Shown here piece after piece: positions 18,522-26,270 of a DNA stretch of 64,000 nucleotides; within the stretch, counting starts at the first letter, position 1; every line of letters begins with the position of its first letter. Below the pieces are notes generated by a model. That model did no database searches, was not told the DNA's origin, and saw nothing but the letters and a program-made list of their open reading frames with translations. The DNA comes from Burkholderiales bacterium (GTDB lineage: Bacteria; Pseudomonadota; Gammaproteobacteria; Burkholderiales; SG8-41): contig JADZGE010000088.1 in the NCBI GenBank assembly GCA_020854035.1, positions 1-64,000 of the forward strand, written 5' to 3'. A program made the translations under genes and the position numbers.

Positions 18522-19886
18522 TCACCCCTCGGCGCGGGCAGGTTCGCGCGCCGCGGTCGCCTGGAAATCCACTTCCGCGAGCCTGTCCGTGCGCCACAGC
18601 GCGGCGAGGAGCGCGCGGGCCGCCGTCTCGCCGATGACCGGGATCGCGAGCTCCATGAACTTGCCGTCGAGATCCTCGTCGGTGAGCGGCAGTTCCGGAT
18701 CACCCTTGCGGGTTTCCTGGAAGTGCGAGAGCGTGCGCCCGTCGGCGAGCTCGATCTCGGCGCGGGCGGCGCGCTGCTTCGGGAAAGCCCTCGAGAGTTC
18801 CGGATCGGCGGCGAGCTCCGTCTTCCTCATGAGGTCGCGGATCGCGGGATCGCGGAGCTTCTCCGGTCCGTAGGCGTCCAGGCGCACCGGGCCGTACACC
18901 AGCGCGTGCGCGAGGACGTAGGGCAGGCTGAACTTCGCCTGGTAACCGCCCTCCGGCTCGTGGTTCGCCACCACGTCGAGCCCGCCCTGGTAGGTGGCGA
19001 TGCGGATCTTCCGTATGTCCCGGTAGTCGAGCTTGTGCGCGCGCTTCAGCGCCTCGACGGCGTCGATCGCCGGGAACGTGTGCCCGCAGCAGCCGTGGTT
19101 CTTGAAGGTGATGCGCGTGATCCGGTAGTCGGTGCCGAGCTCGCGCGTCGCTTTCGACCAGTCCGCGCCCGCGCTCATCGCCGCGCCGAATCCGACCTCG
19201 CCCTCCAGGATATCGTGCACGCCGGTCATCCCTTTCATCGCGCCGAGCGCGGCGAGCGTGCCGGCGTCGGCCGCGTGCCCCGCGTGCATCGGTTTGCCCA
19301 TCGCCTGCGAGCGGAACGCCTGCTGCAGCCCCGCGGCGAACGTGCCGGCCATGCCGAGCGCGTTCATGAACTGCTCGCGGTCGCAACCGAGGAGCGTCGC
19401 GACCGCCGCGGCGGCGCCGAAGGTGCCCACGGTGCCGGTCGTGTGCCAGTACTTGTAGTGCGAGGGCATCACCGCGTCGCCGATGCGGGTGGAGACTTCG
19501 TAGCCGACGACGACACCGCGGAGAAAGGACTCGCCGCTCAACCCGTGCGACTGCGCGGTCGCGAGCGCCGCGGCGATGACCGGCGCGCCGGGGTGGTAGA
19601 CGGCGTCGCGCCAGATGTCGTCGAACTCGACGGCGTGCGCCGCCGCGCCGTTGATCAACGCCGCGGCGCGGAGCGTCGCGCGGCGCCCCGAGGCGAGCCG
19701 GGCCCTGCCGCGATCGAGATCCTCCGCGAGTGCCTGCTCGAGCAGTGTCGCGGGCGGCACGCGGCTCCCCGGAAGGAGCGAGGCGTACCAGTCGATCACC
19801 GCGCGCTTGGCGTGGTGAACGACTTCCGGTCTCGGCCTGGCGCTCTGTTCGCGAACGGCGTAGTCGGCGATGATCTGCAGCAGCAT
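18522..19886 (-). CDS. MmgE/PrpD family protein
   Basis: A 454-residue protein of the 2-methylcitrate dehydratase/cis-aconitate decarboxylase superfamily. Characteristic blocks are GAAAHAVEFDDIWRDAVYHPG, SHYKYWHTTGTVGTFGAAAA, GMAGTFAAGLQQ, KPMHAGHAADAG and FKNHGCCGHTFPAID. Members dehydrate or decarboxylate tricarboxylates without an Fe-S cluster. Many MmgE/PrpD paralogs in betaproteobacteria are uncharacterised, and this one is not beside prpC. ATG 19886 has GGAG six bases upstream. It is followed by a TctC gene in the same direction, which suggests uptake and dehydration of the same acid. Confidence 0.9.
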   Translation of the reverse strand: MLLQIIADYAVREQSARPRPEVVHHAKRAVIDWYASLLPGSRVPPATLLEQALAEDLDRGRARLASGRRATLRAAALINGAAAHAVEFDDIWRDAVYHPGAPVIAAALATAQSHGLSGESFLRGVVVGYEVSTRIGDAVMPSHYKYWHTTGTVGTFGAAAAVATLLGCDREQFMNALGMAGTFAAGLQQAFRSQAMGKPMHAGHAADAGTLAALGAMKGMTGVHDILEGEVGFGAAMSAGADWSKATRELGTDYRITRITFKNHGCCGHTFPAIDAVEALKRAHKLDYRDIRKIRIATYQGGLDVVANHEPEGGYQAKFSLPYVLAHALVYGPVRLDAYGPEKLRDPAIRDLMRKTELAADPELSRAFPKQRAARAEIELADGRTLSHFQETRKGDPELPLTDEDLDGKFMELAIPVIGETAARALLAALWRTDRLAEVDFQATAAREPARAEG

Positions 19887-19905
19887 GAGAAGCTCCGCAA
19901 GGCGT

Positions 19906-19952
19906 TCCGGATACGGCGTCCCGGGGAAGCCGGCCCGGATACGGCGGCCCGG
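19906..19952. repeat. 19-bp direct repeat in the MmgE/PrpD upstream region
   Basis: TCCGGATACGGCGTCCCGG (19906-19924) and CCCGGATACGGCGGCCCGG (19934-19952) agree at 17 of 19 positions with nine bases between. The pair lies 20-66 bp upstream of the MmgE/PrpD start, where a regulator could bind. The rest of the 233-bp gap to the TctC stop at 20120 holds nothing recognisable. Confidence 0.45.
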
Positions 19953-20119
19953 CTGGCGCGTCGCGGCCGGCGCACGGCAATGATACCCGTGAAGCGCTTA
20001 CGGCGGAGCGGCGGCATCCGGCGCGCTCAACTTCTTCCCGGCGGGAACGGGGAACGGGACCCGTTTCGCCGGCGAGATGCGCCGCGGCACGGCGCCGCGA
20101 TCGACGTGGCGCCGGCCCT

Positions 20120-21130
20120 CTACTGGCTCCGGTAGACGCCCGCGCGCTTCGCGACACGCGCCCACTTGTCGCTCTCGGCCCTGATGAACGCCGCGAACTC
20201 CCCCGGCGTGCTGACATCCGGCTCGGTACCGAGGGCGGTCAGCCGCTCGCGCATCTCCGCGCCTTGAATCACCCGGGCGGCGTCGCGCTGGAACGCCGCG
20301 ACGATCTCGCGCGGGGTGCCGGCCGGCGCCATGTAGCCGCCCCAGCCCGTCACGATCATGCGCGGGTAACCGGACTCAACCAGCGTCGGCGTTTCGGGGA
20401 ACTGGCTCGAGCGTTTCTCGCCGCACGTCGCGAGCAACCGCAGCCGCCCGGAGCGGACGTGCCCGCTCACGGCCGCCAGAATCGGAAACGAGAACGCGAC
20501 CTGGCCGGAAATCGTCTCCTGGATCGCCGGCGTGGCTCCCTTGTAGGGAACGTGCGTCACCTGTATGCCCGTCTCGGCGGCCAGCAGTTCCGCCGCGAGG
20601 TGGCTTACGTTGCCGACGCCGGCCGAACCGTAGAGGACTTCGTTCGGCCTCGCTCTCGCCAGCGCGACGAGTTCCTTCGGCGTGCGCGCGGGAAGCTGCG
20701 GGTGGACGGTGAGCGCGATGGTGTTTGTCACCGTCTGCATGACCGGCAGGAGATCGCGCTCGACGTCGTAGGGCAGCGCCTTGTGCACGTGCGGGTTGAT
20801 GGCGAGGAGCGAGGTGAAGGCGACCAGCATGGTGTGGCCGTCGGGCTTCGACCGGGTGACCTGCTCCACCGCGATGATGCCGTTCGCGCCGGGGCGGTTG
20901 TCGACGATCACCTGCTGGCCCCACGCCTCCGTCAGCTTCTGCACGGTCGCGCGAGTGAACGTGTCGACGCCGCTGCCGGGCGGCACGGGCGCGACGAGGC
21001 GCACCGGGCGTTGCGGGTAGGTGGCCGGCGATTGCGCGAGGGCGGCGCCCGGGAAGAGCAGGGCGGCGGCGAGCGCGATGCGTGCCGGCCCGGTGCCGGG
21101 TCCCCGGGCCATGGGGGTGCTCGTGCGCAT
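20120..21130 (-). CDS. TctC/Bug-family substrate-binding protein downstream of alpha/beta hydrolase
   Basis: A 336-residue exported protein with a signal peptide through GAALAQ (about residue 33). Loop 1 is PVPPGSGVDTFTR, an unusual SG in place of GG, and loop 2 is HVPYKGATP. VDNRPGANG and KPDGHT are conserved. ATG 21130 shares one base with the TGA of the upstream hydrolase gene (TGATG), so translation is coupled. It is the third gene of a TctC-hydrolase-TctC operon (23308 to 20120). Confidence 0.9.
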   Translation of the reverse strand: MRTSTPMARGPGTGPARIALAAALLFPGAALAQSPATYPQRPVRLVAPVPPGSGVDTFTRATVQKLTEAWGQQVIVDNRPGANGIIAVEQVTRSKPDGHTMLVAFTSLLAINPHVHKALPYDVERDLLPVMQTVTNTIALTVHPQLPARTPKELVALARARPNEVLYGSAGVGNVSHLAAELLAAETGIQVTHVPYKGATPAIQETISGQVAFSFPILAAVSGHVRSGRLRLLATCGEKRSSQFPETPTLVESGYPRMIVTGWGGYMAPAGTPREIVAAFQRDAARVIQGAEMRERLTALGTEPDVSTPGEFAAFIRAESDKWARVAKRAGVYRSQ

Positions 21131-22299
21131 CAGGGATTCCCGAAAATGTCGGTCAGCCAGTCGGCGACGAAATCCACGCCGACCTGCCGGTTGTCCACGT
21201 GGCAGTGCTCGGCGCCTCCTTCCTCCGGCGTGAAGAGCTTCACCAGCTTCCGCTTCGACCCGGCCGCCTCGGAGAGCCGCCGCGCGTCCTCGGGCGAGGC
21301 GAGCCGGTCGTTGACGCCGTGGGTGACGAGGAGCGGGCACGTGATGTCCTTCGCGCAGTCCTTCAGCGTGAAGCGCCTGACCGCCTCGACCGCCTCGGTC
21401 ATGTCCTTCACGCCGAGCACCCACGGCAACTGGAACGGCGACTGCGAGGTCGTCTTCGGGGCCGTCTCGATCAGGCGCTTTCTCTCGACCTGCTTCGCGT
21501 GGATGTCCCACGCGACCGTTCCCAGCACGACGCACGCGGCGTAGCGGCGCTCGAAGGCGACGATGCGCGGCGCGTAGTAGCCGCCGAAGCTGTACGCCAT
21601 CACGGCGACCCTCTTCTCATCGACGTCCGGCCGCGAGGCGATGTAGTCGTAAGCGGCCGTGCCGGCGACCTCGTAGTCGTGCCGGCTGTGGATGCCGCGC
21701 AGCCGCAGCGCCTCGCCCTGTCCCGGGCCGTCGATCGAGAGCGTGTGAAAGCCGCGCCGGGAGAATTCCAGCCCGGCGAAGAGCACGCTCATCTCCTTGC
21801 AGTTGTCGAGCCCGTCGAACACGACCACGGCCGGCGCCGGGCCCTTCGCGCCCTGCGCCGGCAGGAAGTACGCCGGCAGCGCGGCGTTCTCGAAGGGAAC
21901 GTCGATCCGCTCCATCCGCGGGTAGCGCCGCTCGAAGCCCGCGTGGAAGCAGCGGAGCGCCTTGCGGTAGAGGCCGAACTTGCGCTCGCCCGGCGGCACC
22001 GGCCGATCGGCGGTGAAGTAGTAGTTGCCGGCGCGGATGTAGTAGTTGCCGGCCGTCAACTGCCGCCCCTTCGCCGCCGCGGCGTCGGCATAACCCTCGA
22101 TCCGGGCGGCCATCGCCGACCATTCCTGCCACCACGCGTCCGGATCGTCGGGGCGCTGCCGGAGGTTTTCGGCGACGCGCTCGATCTCTTCCAGCGCGAC
22201 CGCCCCGTACGGCGCCATGCCCTTGGTGACGAGCATCGCGTTCGACCGGGTGAAGTCCTCCGGAAAGTGGTCGATCCAGGTGGGGTACGGTCCCGTCAT
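21130..22299 (-). CDS. Alpha/beta hydrolase (2,6-dihydropseudooxynicotine hydrolase/FrsA-like)
   Basis: A 389-residue protein. A helical N-terminal part (about 1-130, including NYYIRAGNYYF) precedes an alpha/beta hydrolase core. The nucleophile elbow is AYSFGGYYAP, the acid is in THGVNDRLASPED and the histidine in GGAEHCHVDN. The N-terminal cap plus this core resembles C-C or ester hydrolases of aromatic and ketone degradation (PONH-like), but specificity cannot be read. Start ATG 22299 is seven bases after the upstream TctC stop. The gene is sandwiched between two TctC genes in one operon, so its substrate or product is probably taken up by one of them. Confidence 0.85.
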   Translation of the reverse strand: MTGPYPTWIDHFPEDFTRSNAMLVTKGMAPYGAVALEEIERVAENLRQRPDDPDAWWQEWSAMAARIEGYADAAAAKGRQLTAGNYYIRAGNYYFTADRPVPPGERKFGLYRKALRCFHAGFERRYPRMERIDVPFENAALPAYFLPAQGAKGPAPAVVVFDGLDNCKEMSVLFAGLEFSRRGFHTLSIDGPGQGEALRLRGIHSRHDYEVAGTAAYDYIASRPDVDEKRVAVMAYSFGGYYAPRIVAFERRYAACVVLGTVAWDIHAKQVERKRLIETAPKTTSQSPFQLPWVLGVKDMTEAVEAVRRFTLKDCAKDITCPLLVTHGVNDRLASPEDARRLSEAAGSKRKLVKLFTPEEGGAEHCHVDNRQVGVDFVADWLTDIFGNP

Positions 22300-22306
22300 T
22301 TCCCGA

Positions 22307-23308
22307 TCACTGCGCCTTGATGCCACGCTCCTTGATCACCCGGGACCACGTGGCGATCTCGGAGCGGATCTCGCTCCTGAACTGCGCCGGCGTGTTCGCC
22401 ACCGGCACGTAGCCGTCGTTCAATATCCGCTTCTCCATCTCCGGCGTGCGCGCGATGCGCACCACCTCGGCGGCGAGCTTGTCGAGGACCGCCGGCGGCA
22501 GGTGCGCGGGGCCGAGCAGGCCGAGCCAGGTATAGGCGTCCTCCAGACCGCGGATCCCCATTTCGCCGGCCGTCGGCATGTCGGGCAGGGCGGGCGAGCG
22601 CTTCTCGCCGGTGACCGCGAGCCCTCTCAGCTTGCCCGCGGCGACGAGCGGCTGGGATACGCCGATGTTGTTGAATATGTAGTGGGTCTCGCCGGCCATC
22701 ACCGACATCACCGCGGGCCAGGTGCCCTTGAACGGGACGTGCGTTCCCTTGATGCCGGCGACGTCGTTGAAAAGCTCCGTGACGAGGTGGCTCACGCCGC
22801 CCTGCCCCGAGCTCGAGAAGACGAGCTGCCCCGGGCGCGCCCTGCCGAAGGCGATGAACTCCTTCAGCGACTTCGCCGGGATCGAGGGATGGATCACGAG
22901 GTACAGCGGGAAGCGCAGGACCTTGCTGACCGGCGTGAAGTCCGCCACCGCGTCGAACGGGCGCGGGTTCTGAAGGAGCGGTCCCAGGATGTGCGAGGTG
23001 TTCGACGTGAAGAGCAGCGTGTAGCCGTCGGGCGCCGCCCGCTTCACGAAGTCGCTGCCGATCTGCCCGGTGGCGCCCGCCCGGTTCTCGACGACGGTCG
23101 GCTGGCCCCACGACGCCTGCAGCTCCTTCGCAAGGAGCCGCGCGTAGTTGTCGCTCGAGCCGGCGGGCGGGAACGGCACGACGAAGCGGATGACCCGCGA
23201 CGGGTAGTCCTGCGCAATCGCGCCCGCCGCCGCCAGCGCGAGCAGCGCGGCGGCAATGAGCCGGCATCCGTGTTTCCGCGCGCGCCTCGCGCCGTCCGTT
23301 CTGCCCAT
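22307..23308 (-). CDS. TctC/Bug-family substrate-binding protein, first of TctC-hydrolase-TctC operon
   Basis: A 333-residue exported protein. The long leader with several arginines ends near AGAIAQ (residue 33). Loop 1 is PFPPAGSSDNYAR and loop 2 HVPFKGTWP. VENRAGATG replaces the usual VDNRPGA. ATG 23308 follows GGGGAGATTTCCGGA. It is divergent from the dehydrogenase gene at 23383, and both probably use -10 elements within one AGTATACT palindrome. Seven bases separate it from the hydrolase gene. Confidence 0.9.
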   Translation of the reverse strand: MGRTDGARRARKHGCRLIAAALLALAAAGAIAQDYPSRVIRFVVPFPPAGSSDNYARLLAKELQASWGQPTVVENRAGATGQIGSDFVKRAAPDGYTLLFTSNTSHILGPLLQNPRPFDAVADFTPVSKVLRFPLYLVIHPSIPAKSLKEFIAFGRARPGQLVFSSSGQGGVSHLVTELFNDVAGIKGTHVPFKGTWPAVMSVMAGETHYIFNNIGVSQPLVAAGKLRGLAVTGEKRSPALPDMPTAGEMGIRGLEDAYTWLGLLGPAHLPPAVLDKLAAEVVRIARTPEMEKRILNDGYVPVANTPAQFRSEIRSEIATWSRVIKERGIKAQ

Positions 23309-23334
23309 TCCGGAAATCTCCCCGGGACGCTGAC

Positions 23335-23342
23335 AGTATACT
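23335..23342. promoter_or_regulatory. Palindromic AGTATACT, possible shared -10 of divergent promoters
   Basis: AGTATACT is self-complementary, so it provides TATACT, a good -10 hexamer, on both strands. For the minus-strand TctC gene (23308) it gives a start near 23328 and a short leader. For the plus-strand dehydrogenase (23383) it gives a leader of about 35 nt. No convincing -35 is seen on either side, suggesting activator dependence. Confidence 0.4.
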
Positions 23343-23382
23343 TCAGCGACCGCGCGGCAAGCATGCGGCAGGGAGTGTCACA

Positions 23383-24411
23383 ATGCGGGCGATCGTTCTC
23401 CGGGAATTCGGTCCGCCGGAGAACCTCAGGCTGGAGGAAGTACCGGCGCCATCGCTTCGCGCGGGTGAGGCGTTGATTCGCGTCGGCGCGGTGAACGTCG
23501 ATCTCTACCAGACGGTGGTGAGGCGCGGGGCCGCCGTCGGCGTCGAGCTGCCGCGCATCATCGGCAACGGCATCGCCGGCGCCGTCGCGGCGCTCGGCCC
23601 CGGCGCGACCGGCCCGGCGCCCGGCACGCGGGTCGTCGTGTGCAACAACGCGAGCTGCGGCGATTGCCGTTACTGCCGCGCGGGCCGCGACACGCTGTGC
23701 GTCGAGCGCAGCATCGTCGGCGCGCACCGCGACGGCGGCTACGCCGAGTTCGTCGCGGTGCCGGCGCGCGATTGCGTCGAGTTGCCCGCCACGGTCCCGT
23801 TCGCGGATGCGAGCCTCGTCCCGAACACCATCGGGCCGGTCGTCAAGGCCTGTTCCCGTACCGCGGGCATCCGGCTCGCGGAGAACGTCGTCGTCGTCGG
23901 CGCGGGCGGCGGGATGGGGATCCACGCGGTGCAGGCCGCGCGCGCGTGCGGGGCGCGGGTGATCGCGGCGCTGCGCTCGATGGGCGCGGCCGGCGCGGTG
24001 CGCGAGGCCGGCGCCGAGGTCGTCGTCTCCACGCGCAATCCGGACTGGCACGCCGAAGCGCGCCGGCTGAGCGGCGGCTGGGGTGCCGATGTGGTGCTCG
24101 ATTTCGTCGCGAACCGGGAAACCCTGAAGTCGAGCATGGAAGCGCTCGGCCCCGGCGGGCGGCTCGTCGTCATGGGTTACTTCCCGCGGGGCGGCGTGCT
24201 GGAGACGCCGACGTGGGTGTTCAGCGAGGAGCGCACGGTGACGGGTAACCGTTCGGCGGGCAGGCGCGATGTGGCCGCCGCCGTGTCGCTCCTTCGGGAG
24301 GGCCGCATCAAGGCGCTCGTGGACCGGACGTTCCGGCTCGAGGACGCCGCCGCCGCGCACCGGGCGGTCGAGGCGAAGGAGATCGTCGGGCGTGCGGTGA
24401 TCGTGCCATGA
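23383..24411 (+). CDS. MDR-superfamily alcohol dehydrogenase/quinone reductase-like protein
   Basis: A 342-residue NAD(P)H-dependent medium-chain reductase. A structural-zinc lobe with four cysteines (NNASCGDCRYCRAGRDTLC) is followed by the Rossmann motif VVGAGGGMGIHAVQAA. The catalytic-zinc positions are altered: the usual GHE reads GNG (IIGNGIAG) and no early catalytic Cys is present. It therefore probably works without catalytic zinc, like enoyl/quinone reductases. Divergent from the TctC-hydrolase-TctC operon, it may act in the same pathway. ATG 23383 follows CAGGGAGTGTCACA. Confidence 0.85.
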   Translation: MRAIVLREFGPPENLRLEEVPAPSLRAGEALIRVGAVNVDLYQTVVRRGAAVGVELPRIIGNGIAGAVAALGPGATGPAPGTRVVVCNNASCGDCRYCRAGRDTLCVERSIVGAHRDGGYAEFVAVPARDCVELPATVPFADASLVPNTIGPVVKACSRTAGIRLAENVVVVGAGGGMGIHAVQAARACGARVIAALRSMGAAGAVREAGAEVVVSTRNPDWHAEARRLSGGWGADVVLDFVANRETLKSSMEALGPGGRLVVMGYFPRGGVLETPTWVFSEERTVTGNRSAGRRDVAAAVSLLREGRIKALVDRTFRLEDAAAAHRAVEAKEIVGRAVIVP

Positions 24412-24535
24412 TGAAACCGGGCGAGCCAGGGCGGCGCGGGCTTCGTTTCCGGGAGCCGCCTCGCCGGGGCGCGCTTCGAGGCACCCGCTGCCGCGGCGCA
24501 GAGGACGGGCGAAAGGCGGGCGGCCGGGTCGAGAG

Positions 24536-25780
24536 ATGACGCCGCATAGAATCGATTCCGCTTACGCCTGGGTCCGCCTCGTCTTCGCGCTCGCGCTGAT
24601 GACGATCGGCAACGGCGCGATGTACATCGTCGTCGTCGTGCTGCCGGCAGTGCAGGCCGAGTTCGCCATTTCGCGCGCCGGCGCGTCACTGCCCTACACG
24701 CTGATGATGGCCGGCTTCGCGCTCGGCGGATTGTTCATGGGGCGGCTCGCCGACCGGCACGGCGTCTTCGTCCCGCTCCTCGTGGGCGCGGCGGCGCTCG
24801 GCGCCGGTTTCATCCTCGCCGCGCGCGCCGGCGGCATCGGGAGCTTCGCGCTCGCGCACGGCCTCCTGCTCGGTTTCCTCGGCTGTGGCTCGCTGTTCGG
24901 CCCGCTCATCGCCGACACCTCGCTCTGGTTCGAACGGCGTCGCGGGATCGCGGTCGCGGTCTGCGCGAGCGGCAACTATCTCGCCGGGGCGGTGTGGCCC
25001 CCGATCGTGCAGCACTTCGTGGAGAGCGCGGGCTGGCGGGACACCTATTTCGGCATCGGCGCGTTCACCGCCATCGCCGTGGCGGCGCTCGCGCTCGCCA
25101 TGCGGGAGCGGCCGCCCGCGCTCGCTGCCTGCGCCGCGGGGGCCGCCGTCGCCCCCGCGGCGAGGCGGCCGTTCGACCTGTCGCCCCGGCTCGCGCAGGC
25201 ACTGCTCTGCATCGCGGGGCTCGCCTGCTGCGTCGCGATGTCGATGCCGCAGGTGCACATCGTCGCCTGGTGCGGCGATCTCGGCTACGGGCCGGCCCGG
25301 GGCGCGCAGATGCTGTCCGTGATGCTCGCGTTCGGCATCGTGAGCCGCCTCGTGTCCGGGTGGATCTGCGACCACATCGGGGGCTTGCGGACGCTACTCC
25401 TGGGTTCGGCGCTGCAGGGACTCGCGCTGCTCCTGTTCCTGCCCTACGAGGGCATCGCGTGGCTCTTCGCTGTCTCGGCGCTCTTCGGGCTTTTCCAGGG
25501 CGGCATCGTGCCCTCCTACGCGATCATCGTGCGCGAGCACTTCGCGCCGGGCGAGGCGGGCGCGCGCCTGGGCGCCATCCTCATGATGACGCTCCTCGGG
25601 ATGGCGCTCGGCGGCTCGATGTCGGGGCTGATCTTCGACCTGACCGGCTCCTACCGCGCGGCCTTCGTGAACGGCGTCGCCTGGAGCCTGCTCAACTTCA
25701 CCATCGCCCTCGTCCTGCTCCGGCGCGCCGGCGGGAGCGTCCTTGCGCTCGCCGGCACGCGCGGGCGGGTTGCCGGCTGA
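24536..25780 (+). CDS. Major facilitator superfamily transporter
   Basis: A 414-residue membrane protein with 12 predicted hydrophobic segments. The MFS loop 2-3 motif appears as GRLADRHG (about 70-77) and a second copy in the C half as GWICDHIGG. It is related to oxalate/formate- and monocarboxylate-type permeases by the layout of its N half (PLIADTSLWFERRRGIAV, a classic motif of that group). It likely imports or exports a carboxylate. ATG 24536 (MTPHRID) is used. It is in the same direction as the dehydrogenase, 124 bp downstream. Confidence 0.85.
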   Translation: MTPHRIDSAYAWVRLVFALALMTIGNGAMYIVVVVLPAVQAEFAISRAGASLPYTLMMAGFALGGLFMGRLADRHGVFVPLLVGAAALGAGFILAARAGGIGSFALAHGLLLGFLGCGSLFGPLIADTSLWFERRRGIAVAVCASGNYLAGAVWPPIVQHFVESAGWRDTYFGIGAFTAIAVAALALAMRERPPALAACAAGAAVAPAARRPFDLSPRLAQALLCIAGLACCVAMSMPQVHIVAWCGDLGYGPARGAQMLSVMLAFGIVSRLVSGWICDHIGGLRTLLLGSALQGLALLLFLPYEGIAWLFAVSALFGLFQGGIVPSYAIIVREHFAPGEAGARLGAILMMTLLGMALGGSMSGLIFDLTGSYRAAFVNGVAWSLLNFTIALVLLRRAGGSVLALAGTRGRVAG

Positions 25781-25785
25781 CGCCG

Positions 25786-26112
25786 CTACTTCAACTGCGA
25801 GAAGTCGGTCGGCCGGAGCAGCGTGCGCGTGATGGCCGAGACGAGCGGGCCCGCCTCCTCGCTCTTGTCGCGCGCGGCGATCCAGTCCTTGTCCGCCTGG
25901 AAGGCGGCGCCCGCCCGCTCGCGGTGCATGACGTCGTCCCACTGGAGCAGGTAGAAGAGATCGTTCGTGTTCTCGCCGATGTCCACCGTCCAGAACCCGA
26001 GCGGGCGGATATCGTGCTTCTTCCAGATCGCGACCGTGTGCTTGCGGAAGCGGTCGATGAGAGCGGGGAGCTTGCCGGGCGCGGCGTGGTAGACGCGAAG
26101 CTCGTAGATCAT
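25786..26112 (-). CDS. NIPSNAP family protein
   Basis: A 108-residue ferredoxin-like (dimeric alpha-beta barrel) protein starting MIYELRVYHAAPGKL, with the NIPSNAP hallmarks WTVDIGENTNDLFYLLQWDD and a mid-protein RAGAAFQADKDW. Members occur beside catabolic genes and may be small monooxygenase-like or ligand-binding proteins; the biochemical role is not established. ATG 26112 has a GGAGG site 8 bases upstream, which rules out the longer frame to 26178. It is convergent with the MFS gene, ending six bases after it. Confidence 0.85.
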   Translation of the reverse strand: MIYELRVYHAAPGKLPALIDRFRKHTVAIWKKHDIRPLGFWTVDIGENTNDLFYLLQWDDVMHRERAGAAFQADKDWIAARDKSEEAGPLVSAITRTLLRPTDFSQLK

Positions 26113-26270
26113 GGTGCCATCCTCCGGTGTGGGTGGGTGAGGTTCCGGATTCTCCACGCATCGCGCGCGCGCGTCCATGATCGCGGGATTTCGTCATAGA
26201 ATCGCCTTTCGGCCATTCACGAGGCAAGGCCCGGAATGCGGACCCTGAAACCGGGGCGGCGTGCCCGCGC

